From NCBI RefSeq assembly GCF_008831285.2, contig NC_045138.2, positions 33,970,769 to 34,034,768 on the forward strand: a DNA stretch of 64,000 nucleotides. The letters run 5' to 3'. Source of the DNA: Nymphaea colorata (taxonomy: Eukaryota; Streptophyta; Magnoliopsida; Nymphaeales; Nymphaeaceae). Of the stretch, positions 23,141-33,801 are shown piece after piece; the stretch's first letter is position 1, and the number at the start of each line of letters is the position of its first letter. A program made the position numbers and the translations under genes. Below the pieces are notes generated by a model, which was not told the origin of the DNA, made no database searches, and worked only from the letters and a program-made list of their open reading frames with translations.

Positions 23141-24399
23141 AGGCCCTTACTTCCCTTTTATAGCCTTTCCCATTAAATGCTAAGAGTTAACCTTTCCCAT
23201 TAAATGCTAAGAGTTAAAAAAAGGAAGGTAATCGCAACGGGCAATTTCAACCGCCTCGATTTCTGTTAATTTCAACGCCCTCGCTTTCCTTTCTCATCTT
23301 CAACGCCAATTTCTCTCCGTCCCTCGATCCTTCGAGCTCTCTTCTCTCGTATCTCGATTCTGCGGGAGGTGCAGCTGTCTGGGGGCACCGGCAACCAGCG
23401 ACGCACCGGAACCATGGTAAGAGCTCTCTTTCTCTCTCTCGACGCTAGAAATCCTCTTCCTCCACCCTCTGCTTCAAGGCGGAGGGTTTCTGAATCCAGG
23501 GGAAACCCTCTGCCTCTGAAACACTCTCAAGCGGAGGGTTTCAGAGTTTAGAGAAAACCCTCTGCCTGGAGGCAAGGGTTTCCTCTGCAAATCCTCTGCC
23601 ACGAGGCAGAGGGGTTGAAAGAGTTTCCTTGAAACTTTCTCTTCGAGGTGGAGGATTTTTCAGAAAAATCCTCCGTACCCACTCGAGATATGCTTATGGG
23701 GCTCTACCTATTAACGATGGGCATATAATAGACGGCGTCCTCAAGGCATAGCCTCAGCTCGAGGGCCTATTACTTAAGTTTCCCCATGGTTAATCAAAGA
23801 GATTCATAAAGCTCATTTCTGTCAAGTCAATTGTTAAATAAGTGAAAATGTACTGTTTTACCATCCAATAAGAGAATCCAACTAATGAGTGAATTTTTTC
23901 AAAGTCTGTTGGTTTTCAATATTTTGGAACCCACTTTCCAATAAGGTTTCTCAAATTTGTTTTTTTTGTTGTTACCTTAGAAATCTTGATTTTAGAAAGT
24001 TCTAATTTCATGAGTAGAGGTGATCTCTTGAGCAGTATACCAATCTATGGTCGAGAGCTATTCTTTTGTTAGGAATCTCTAAAAATTCAACTCGGGCTTC
24101 ATCACTGTGGCATGTCTACATGAAGGTATATCTTTATTTACCTTTAATATTTCCTTGAGGAATGGGAGAAATTTCAAGTTCTTGCTATCAGTTGGCTGAA
24201 AGGAATTTTGAAAGACCTTCGATATGAGCAAAAGAGGAGAAGTTCAATGAAGTTAAGAAAGCTTGGGAAAGGATATTACATTGACTTTGACAATCAGGCA
24301 TTTGCAAGGGTTCAACAATGAAATACTATGAGAAGAAACCCTCATATTCCATAAGATTCTGACAGTATATCAAAAAAAAAAAGCACCTAAAGGAGGGGG

Positions 24400-24850
24400 T
24401 GCTGGGGGATTTCTCTACTGTCATTGAGCTGAAGGTGATGGAATGAGGTTCCTTCAGACCAACCTCCAAAGTACTAAAATGAAAAAGAAGAAGGAAAAGG
24501 GAGCACCAAGAGTGGGAGCAGGGAATTTCTCTACTGTCACTGAGCTGAAGGTGATGGAATGAGTTTCCTCTATGCAAACCTCAAAAGTGCTTAAAAAAAA
24601 AGAAACATGTGGGAGCACCAAGACGGAGGATTTCTGTACTATCACTGAGCTGAAGGTGATGGCATGGGCTTCCTTGCGCGGGGATTTCTCTACTGTCACT
24701 AAGCTGAAGGTGATGGAATGAGATTTCTCCAAGCAAACGTCGTAAGTGCTTTCAAAAAAAATAAAAAAGGCATGAAGAGGGGGGGGATTTTTCTCTACTG
24801 TCACTAAGCTGAAGGTGATGGAGTGGTCTATCCTCCAAGCAAACCTCGTA
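24400..24850. repeat. Minisatellite, five units with A-rich tails (copy 1)
   Basis: A core of about 41 bases beginning gatttctctactgtcac and containing agctgaaggtgatggaatga recurs five times. It is separated by variable segments that commonly contain aagtgctt followed by a run of A. On the minus strand the core reads HSITFSSVTVEKSP, but frames do not stay open between units, so a protein is unlikely. The array is repeated in duplication copy 2 at about 35030-35490. Confidence 0.85.
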
Positions 24851-26138
24851 AGTGCTTAAAAAAACAAAAAATGAAAAAACAAAGGATACCTGTCAGGAAT
24901 TATAAAGATATGGGGGCCAAAATCTCAAGTATCAATTGCAAAAATCTTTTGCACATGCGAGATTTCAAGTCAATGTTTACTCCTTTTTTGTGCTTTTCTA
25001 TGAGGCTGAGAATTTCTCCTTTATGTTCATGTCCTAGAGATGTAAAGAGTTCCTTTCAAGAAGCTTGATAGCATCGCCTTGAGGTACATCTTAATACCCA
25101 TGAAATATTTTGGGTGAACGAGAATATCTCCTGCACACAAATGAGAATACAGTTGCACTCACAAAGCTCAAGTTGAAATTCTTAGAGATTCAGGCAAAAA
25201 AAGTTGTGATCAGATTGAGATATTGCTCACCTTTTGCTCATGAAAAAGTGTAAGCAAAGTTTTCCCACAATTAATCCTTTGATGTCTAATTAATCCTTTG
25301 ATGTCTCACCAAAGTAGGATCAACCTAAGACTCTTTGTTCTTACTAGAATATTAAATCATAACCTTTAGAGTATTAAATCATAACCTTCAGTTAAACTAA
25401 TGAGTTAAATTAATGACAATTGAAGGGGTCCTTGATGAGAAGCAACCATGTGTTTTACACTTCAAGAAAAAATGCTTTCTTTGGAGGTTTGAGGGGAATG
25501 GAAGAGAGATGGCCAATTAGTTTTGCAGGACACCTTCTCAGTTTAGGAGGTGCGGGAAAGGGAAATTTTCTTGGGTGGTTTCTCCATTTTTGAGGGTCTA
25601 CATGGTTTAAGTAGAAGGTTAACTGCCAAAAAACTTCTCAAATTTGGGTCTCCCCTCCCCCCCCCCCCCCCCCTCTCTCTCTATTTCTCCATGGTATTGA
25701 TTTCCGTCTTCACGAGTATTGCTCTCTTGTCATATTCAATTTTTTTTCTGGTTGGAAAATCTTTATTATTTTTTTATGTGCATTTATGCTTCTTCTCTCT
25801 TACTTGCCATGTTCATCTCTCCTTCTCTCCTTCCGACCAGAAAATCTCTTCTGTGCTGGTCTTTTAGGTGGTGATTATTCTTTGTTATCATGTCCACATA
25901 TTGTTCAGCTAGTTTGCATTTCCACTTGTTTAATATTGAGGCAACGTTCACTGCTAGGCTCTTATGGGCTTCCCTCGATTGACAATGAAAAAGTAAGTAT
26001 TACAAGTTCTTCTTGGTAGACAATATTTGTGTGTTTTACAATTCACACATACACATAAAAGATTATGTAATTATTGTTGCAAGGTGTATGCCTGTATTCT
26101 TGTAATTATTGTCACTGACCCTGTATCTATCTTTGCAG

Positions 26139-26195
26139 TATTTTCCATCTGTTGGCTACATAGTTCTTGGCATTGTTGTTGATTGTTTTCCATCT
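26139..26195 (+). pseudogene. Exon-like remnant resembling exosome subunit RRP40 (copy 1)
   Basis: Bordered by CTTTGCAG on the left and GTAAGC on the right, 57 bases read YFPSVGYIVLGIVVDCFPS. This resembles the RRP40 segment with the VLGIVVD motif at the start of its S1 domain, as I remember the family. The copy at 36913-36969 reads YFPSVGYTVLDIVVDCFPS. No other convincing RRP40 exon was found on either side, so at most this is a fragment in a dead gene copy. The match is short and could be coincidental. Confidence 0.3.
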
Positions 26196-27735
26196 GTAAG
26201 CATCGTGGATGTTGGTTTTATCTGATTTGATAGTAACATGGTATCTACTCAACATTTGCAAGGGTTTGTTTGCAATGATCTGTTACTGTATCTAATTTGC
26301 TGACCTCATTATTTCTTGGTATCGTGTCTAGACTGTTTCTATAATGTGAATTTCATATTTCATGCATGACCTTACCATACATCAACTCAGACTTTGTGTA
26401 CTTCTCTGCATGTTCTGTTTTCCTGGAACCTTCTTCAAGGCACTTAATTATCTAGGTGCCTTGTTTTCCATCCATTTGATTTTTTTTTTTTTTTGAGCCT
26501 GTGTGTTTTGGGCATGCTTGGTTCTGAATAGACATCAGTATTTGATTATTGTATAGTTCTAATTTTTCTAGACCTTTATTGTTCCAAGTTCCTAACGTCC
26601 TTATGTTTTGACAAATATGGCTTTCATCTTTTCCTTTGATTTTCTAGAATTTAAATGTGCCTGAATATTTTGTTGTTACTTTTACTTATACATTCTTCCG
26701 TTAGTTTTGAATCTTATTGAATGAGTTGCCTCTGGTAAGAATATCACTTTTCCAAAGATTTAATTTTGTAATAATTTGGAGTGTTCATAATTTGTTAGAC
26801 ATATGTTCAGTTTTTCACAAAGAAAGCCCACAAAATTTCAGGATTTTTTGAACTTCCAGTCATTTTTTATAGATTTTTAAGCTATTCCCTGTTTTTTATT
26901 CTCACGAACCAAAATTCTGAAAACCAAAATCAATTCTCACTTTTTTAATTGTATCTATTTAAGAGATTTTCAATTCTACTTTTTCTGAGTGTTTTGTCAA
27001 ATTTTATAGTTTTTATTTTATTTTTATATTGAGGAAAATTTCTAGCTAGTGAAGCTCAACCAAACATGAAAAGTTGTGAAGAAAGGGATTATGAGCATTT
27101 TATCATTTCTTTCTGTGCTTCAATGTACGAGTGCATGAAAAAGGAGATTTTTTAAGTTGAAGATTTATCTGGAAGGCAACATGAGCCATTAATCATGTAT
27201 CTTGTATGACATATGGATGTGTCCAACATTTTTGTATGCAGTGTATTTTGATACTGAGGAAAATTGCTGGCCAATAGAGCTCAACCAAGAGGTTGTGAAG
27301 AAATGGATTAGGAGCATTTTATCGTTTCTTCCTGTGTATTGTTCTTGTTGCAGTTGCTTTTCTGGAGGTACCGTTGAAATTTCTTGGGAATCGAAAGGAA
27401 TCTGAATATGTAGGTGGCCAGTTTATCCTCTGTTGAAATGACACACATATTTCCCCTAGGCCAGTGTTCTTGTGTTGTGATCACCTTAAGACTTTCGTCT
27501 AGCAAGATTTGTTTTTGAGCTTCATACTAGTGCTTTGTAGATTAGAAGAAATCAAATGTTCAGGGTAGAGGTCTATAAAATCTCTCCAAAAGGGGACAAT
27601 GAGATCCATTCCCTTCCTTTGAAACTTCTTCCAGAGCTTCCAACGTTTCATCTTGGTGATGAAGCCTTGAAGCCCATGTCCTCTTGAATAACCAATTCTC
27701 ACGTCCTTAATTTCTTAACTTGAACATGCTCATCC

Positions 27736-30050
27736 TTTGGGCATCCCACGTGAGCCAAGAGTCGTCCTACATTAAGAGATGGATTGTGCGCTGTGGATTG
27801 TTCAACAAAGGAGATGAATTGTCAAGCTTCTCCCCAAATGCCAAGGTAGAATTGCTGTTTTCTCTATGTAGGAACCTTTCATGCATGCATTGTAGAGTTG
27901 ATTTATAGCATTGCATTAATTTTAATTTGTTTTGCGATTTTCATGCTTCATGTATAGCATATTTAGCTGAACTTTTGATCCTTTGTTCATCGTAGGATTA
28001 GAGTTATGATTTAGTATCACTGATTTGTTTGAAAAAGAACAAAAAAAACTTAAAATTGCCTTTAGGAACAGTCTGTTTTCATTCGTATTCTTATGTTTTC
28101 ATTCGTATTCTTAGATGAGAACATCAAGGTACGTGCATCTGCACCATCACAATCATCTTTCTTTTGTTTTCTCTGTTCGTCCTTAGCTTGTGCTTAGCTT
28201 TTCTGGTGTATGCCTAGCTCTGTCCTCAAACACTTGAAAGCACTAGTTGTTTTGCAAGGTGTATGCCTATATAGAGCCTAGATGAGGCCTTCAAGATACC
28301 AGCACCATCACAACGATCTCTTTCTTCTGTTTTCTCCGTTTAAGCTTACCTTTTTTTTTTTCGAATTCTAGTGGTGGGACGTATCAATGTATGCCTTGTG
28401 CGATAAAATTGAATTTGGATTTGATTCTTGGTGTTGTGTGAAAATTAGCCCACAAAATTTCAGGATTTTTCATTTTTGATAGATTTTTAAGCTATTCCCT
28501 ATTTTTGATTCTCACGAACCAAAATTCTGAAAGCCAAAATCAATTCTCACTTTTTTAATTCTATCTATTAAAGAGATTTTCAATGCTACTTTTTCTGAGT
28601 GTTTTGTCAAATTTTATAGTTTTTATATTATTTTTATATTGAGGAAAATTTCTAGCTAGTGAAGCCCAACCAAACATAAAAGGAAAGGGATTAGGAGCAT
28701 TTTATCATTTCTTCCTATCAATGTACGAGTGCATGAAAAAGGACATTTTTTAAGTTGAAGATTCACCTGATGCGGTTGAAAACAAGTTCTGCTCACTTGT
28801 AAATCTGATGCGGTCCTACTTTTTTCCTAAACATTTCGACTTCTCATCTGTTGCCGCAGAGAGTTGGCCTTTTACATTTGGAGAACCATTAAATCACTCT
28901 CGTCTCACAGTCATTTCCTGAGGCCACATGGTGGAGGATCCATTGCATGGTTCTGTGCTAGAAAAATATTATGTTAATGCAGTTTCCATCTGTTAAGTGC
29001 CTTTTGATGGTGGAATTGGCTACAAGTTTCAGTGTTGAACTCACTTTCACATATGACATAGATGAACGCGTCTGTGCTTTTCTTTTTATGAATCATTTTG
29101 GTTACCAACCTCAAGATTCAGTCATGTCCTTACATTACATGCTGTTTTCGGAATTGCTTACAATAAATGCACGTTGTATGGTCCTTGAGTTGAACTCTCT
29201 TAACTGATATCATATGTCTATGTTGCTGGGTAGCCGTAATTTGAGCAAGAAGAGACGTAAAACTGAGTCTTGCAAAGGGAGACGAAGCTTGTTTTCTTTA
29301 GCTTTTAGGATACCAAGGTTAAAAGCTTAACATTCGGTGGTTGTGTAAATAATCTTCTGCTTCTAGAAAAATCTTTCAAATGCAACAAGGTTTGTACAGT
29401 TTGTCAATGAAATGTGGGCAACGTCGAAACACCTTTTTTGGTTGTGCCATACTATTGATAAAAAATTTAAGGTCCCATTTGGATGCATGTTCAAAATTGA
29501 CGTTTTGGAGCTAAAAAACGTGGTTTTATTGCAAAAGCTGGGAGTGGAGGTCTTCTTTTCACTCAAAACACTCCAGAGCTTCCAACATCTCATCTTGGTG
29601 ATGAAGCCTTGAAGCCCATGTCCTCTTGAATAGCCTCTTAATTTATTAACTTGAACATGCTCGTCTTCTTTCTGCATCCCACGTGAGCCAAGAGTCGTCC
29701 TACATTAAGAGATGGATTGTGCGATGCGGATTGTTCAACAAAGGAGATGAATTGTCAAGCTTCTCCCCAAATACCAACGTAGAATTGCTCTATGTAGGAT
29801 CCTTTCATGCATGCATTGTAGAGGAGTGTTGATTTATAGCATTGTATTAATTTTGATTTGTTTTGCTATTTTCATGCTTCATGTATAGCATATTTAGCTG
29901 AATTTTTTATCATTTGATCATCGTAGGATTAGAGTTATGATTAATTATTACTAATTTGTTTGAAAAAGAACAAAAAAGACTTAAAATTGCCTTTAGGAAC
30001 TGGCTGTTTTCATTCGTATTCTTCATCAAAAAGGAAAAAAAATTGTTTTT
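27736..30050. repeat. Partial internal re-duplication of the tail of the segmental duplication
   Basis: 28442-28765 repeats 26825-27160, and 29560-30035 repeats 27615-28095, both in direct orientation. Between the two matching parts lies an unmatched insert (about 28766-29560). It contains a 54-codon open stretch (28768-28929) followed by broken frames. A duplicated exon-like motif (HVSQESSYIKRWIVRCGLFN) occurs at about 27747 and 29692. A 20-bp tandem repeat lies at 28074-28113. Confidence 0.75.
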
Positions 30051-33000
30051 TTCTTGTTTCTATGGATCTTTTCCTTGTGTAAAGAATTGTACATATCTGT
30101 TTTGGTTTAGCTTTCATAGCTGGTTCTTTTCTAGTTTCTGGGTGGCGTAGGATGGTTTGTTGTCTTGGGGTCCCCTATTTATTTTAGCAAATGTAACTGC
30201 ACAAAAATTGAGGAATGCACTATACATTATACCTGCTCCTTCCTTTCTGTCAGATTGGCATGGCTGACATTTTCGAGAAATAACCTAAGGTTTCTGAAAT
30301 ATTGTTTTTGAAAAATGGTGCACGATCTATTTTTGCTACATGCATTGAGCAAAAGGGAACGATGTAAACAAACGTAAGTTTGAATTCACTCACTGTTTCT
30401 CCAAGCTGCCTGCATTTGGTGAGCCATGCATATGTTGTAAACAATTAAGGTTTCGGGCTCCAGTATTGCCGAAACAGCACTTCATGTTAAAGGCGTGTTT
30501 GCACTTGGCCTACGAATGAAGTTCATCTGATTCAAACTTGGTAAGGTAGATGGGAGATGTCACTAATTCATCATCCATAGCAGACTAATTCATCATCATC
30601 CATAGCCAGAATAGAAAGATCGTTAACGGTGAGGTTTTTTCTGGGGTATTTTTTGACAAAACTGAAAATCACGAGGAAATCTTGAAAAGAGTTTGACATT
30701 TTTTTTTCAAAAAGATAAGGTCTAAAAAAAAAAGTTAAATGAAAAACTGACCGAAAAACATAAAAAGTAGTTTGATGGAGTGGTAAAAATGATGCTTTGG
30801 AAATGACCATAAATAATTCCAACTTTCAAGAACAATGTAAAAATAATGAGGAACAGACACGATAAAAACACCTACAGCATTAATGAGGAACAAACACGAT
30901 AAAAACAGCTGCAGCATGAAATTTTCATTTTGAATTTTTTTTCAAACAAAAAAAAGGAAAAAGACAGGCTTTTTTCATTTTTATTATTTTAGATATTTTT
31001 ATCTTGTTTTTTCCGTGCCATGGTTCCATCTATCTGGCTATAGCATTGAACTTTAACTCAAAGTACACTACAATAATAATTAATATCCATTACTGACATC
31101 CTTAGGGCATCAAACGGTCTTTTACTTTGAAAAATCTTGACAAATTTTTAAAAAAACTACAAAGAAACTTGAAAGTTATATAAAAATAAAATAGATGAGA
31201 AATAAATAAAAAATATGAAAAACGAGTGTTTTTATTTTCTGGCACTAAGAAAAAATGCCTTACCGTTTCTGTTTGTTTGTGGTTTGTGGTGTATTTATAG
31301 TGTCAAGACGCGGTATTTGTGAGTTGTGACCGTGGCTTAGGATCTTAATCCTCCGCCCTTGACAACAGACCACTCGATTTTGACGGAGGGGCAGATGGCG
31401 GCTTTCATATCTCTCTGTCTCACTCCATATATATATATATATATTATATCTGTGTGTGTATTGGAATGAGTGCCAGCCAATCTTGTTGATGGACAGCCTA
31501 TGCTAATCTACATTAGTATTCATATTTTCTATTTGCTCATATTGTGGAAAGTGGAACCATGCGCATTAATAGTTTGTATAAATAAAAAATCATTTACATT
31601 CCAATTTCCATTTACATTCTAATTTCCAAGGTCAGCTATGATGAATTAAGTTTTTGATCATTTATTTGTCTTAATCTAAACAAAAAAATTTAGATCCTCG
31701 CATGAAAGATTAAAAGTAAATCAGATCAACATTTGGTGTAGACCCACAATCGTTAGCGCTTCTTGATTTTGATTTTTTTGCAAAACTCAAACAAAAACTT
31801 TGAAACCCGCAACCCCTACTTAAGTGTTAACAAACAATGAGTAGTCTAGAAATGGATCTAATCGGTTTTAATAACTGAGTTGTGGGATGTATTCAAGGAC
31901 GGAGGAGTTGTGCTAGGTGTATGGGTTTCAAGAAGCTGGTTGTGAGGTGTATCGGTTTCAAGAAGCAGAAGCTGGTTGTAAGATGTATCAGTTTGATTTA
32001 TCCCAACGTTGATTATAGTTAAATTTAACTGCAACTGCATAAATTAATTTAATTTAAATTTTCAAATCAAATGGACTTTTGAAATTCCATGAATACACTA
32101 CTAAAGTTGTATATTTTTTTAAAGCAACACATGAATTGCTCCATTACTTAACTTGTAAATATTGTGAGAAGTACTCCATTTACTTAAAAACGATTTGAAG
32201 ATTCACTTTTGGCTACTGCTAACTTTAATAAAAAAAATTATCATCTTACGACATAAAAGGGTATGGAGCAGGGTGAAGCTAGGAAATTCTGGTCATGAGC
32301 CACTAGATATAAAATTTTAAGAAATTTTAAGGGCCACCAAGATGTAATGAGAAAAATTGTTCATAAATATCAATACAGAAATAAGAAGTTTTTGGGGTCC
32401 ATGTGGCCAATTGCCCATGCTTTGGCTACACCTGCGTAACACTTGGTTTATCTTTGGGTAACTTTCCAGAAATTGAAAAATTCAACTTGCTAATTCAGAT
32501 GGTAAATAAGAAACAACTAATTCAAATGTATTAAACATACTAGCAAGATTATTAAAAATAAGTTAAATGGCATGCAAATATCGAAAAACTCATGTTTGTT
32601 TTTATTTTTTCGGATGTCTACTTCTTGTCAATGTGCTAGGCCAGTGACGTACACAACAATTCTGATCGGCATACCGCATAATGTAGGTGTCCAAATAAAG
32701 CTGGACTCGTTTATTAAACGAAGCGACTTCAAATTAAAGACAATAACTAGTTTACATGTGAATCGAGCGAGCCATGTGACAATTTAGCTGTTATTAACAA
32801 TTTTATATCAGTAATGTTCAATACTTTATAAGTACTGTAGATGAAAGGAAAAACACGACTTTCTTTGATTTAAACAATATACTTATAAGAGCACCTATTC
32901 ATTCAATGGCTACAAGTTTAATAGATTCACTATAATTCTATGATTTTATCAAACATTTGCTACATTTCACGATTTAATTCAAATTGGTTTCGGAAATGTT

Positions 33001-33801
33001 GGTTTTTTAACTATTATCCTTGGACACTGTCATTTTATTATAGAAATACACATCTAGATTGAGGGAGATTTAGTTAAGATATGTTTCCTAACAAGCTACT
33101 ACTATTGAGATCAAGATCATATTGCACCTATCAAATTTATTTCGGTTGCGTATTACATAAAAGCGGCTCTGTTGAAAATCTATGAAAACTAGTAATAAAT
33201 TGTCGGGGATGGAGTAGAGCGAGATTAGTGATTGGAGAGGGTGTTCTAGCAATGAAGAAAAAAAGACTGCACGGGTTGATTATAGATAGTAGCCAATAAT
33301 TTAATTGACTAAAATTTTTAAATTCTAATTTCATCTATTAGGCCTGGCTCGCTTCCCTTCCGTGTCAGACTTCAAAGGTAGTAAAACAGTGAGCCACAAA
33401 CAATCAAACATTCTAATCGGAGTAGATCTAATCAAAGTAGTATTAATTCATGATGGGAAAGAGGATTATTATAAATATAAATTGGGCTTACTGAAGAGTC
33501 CAAGTCAGGAAAAAAACAGCTGAAAACCACGAGAGATATATAAGATCTATGTAATCCAAACGAAAAATGTAGGGCTTGCCATGCTAAATAGAAAATCCAT
33601 GTTATTCCTTTTCGTTTGTGGAAAATAAATATTTTGATTTAACTGAGATTCAGGTTCAGTTCCTCTCTATGTGTAATAAACAATCTGGCTTCTAACATGA
33701 ACATTCTATCCATGTTCATTGATTTTGACTATTAAATTCAGTGAAAGAACATATGAAAAGAGAGTTGTTAAAATCCTCAAACGGTTTATGCATATGGAAA
33801 G
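30051..33801. other. Intergenic, AT-rich, decayed repeats only
   Basis: No gene recognised. There are small local tandem duplications at 30846-30917 (about 35-bp units with atgaggaacaaacacgataa) and 31915-31995 (units with gtttcaagaagc), a TA microsatellite near 31428-31444, and much poly-A/T. None of the frames has family features. Confidence 0.45.

Larger units (their letters stand above)
23141..27735. repeat. Segmental duplication, copy 1
   Basis: From gcccttacttcccttttat at 23139 onwards the sequence matches 33802-38490 in the same orientation, by eye well above 90 percent identical, with scattered indels. It comprises a GC-rich leader-like block (23270-23700), a minisatellite (24400-24840), exon-like remnants (25860-25992, 26139-26195) and AT-rich tail sequence. 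The leader block ends in an ATG directly followed by a donor-like GTAAGA (23414). Copy 1 has a local duplication of a 30-bp unit near 23162-23216 and lacks a 133-bp segment present in copy 2. Confidence 0.9.

Noticed and set aside
24326-24804. Minus-strand frames with HSITFSSVTVEK repeats
   Set aside because: They are translations of a minisatellite; frames shift between units and no start or splice context is shared.
24400-24850. CRISPR-like regularly spaced repeat
   Set aside because: The genome is a plant. Spacers are A-rich and partly similar to one another, and unit spacing is irregular.
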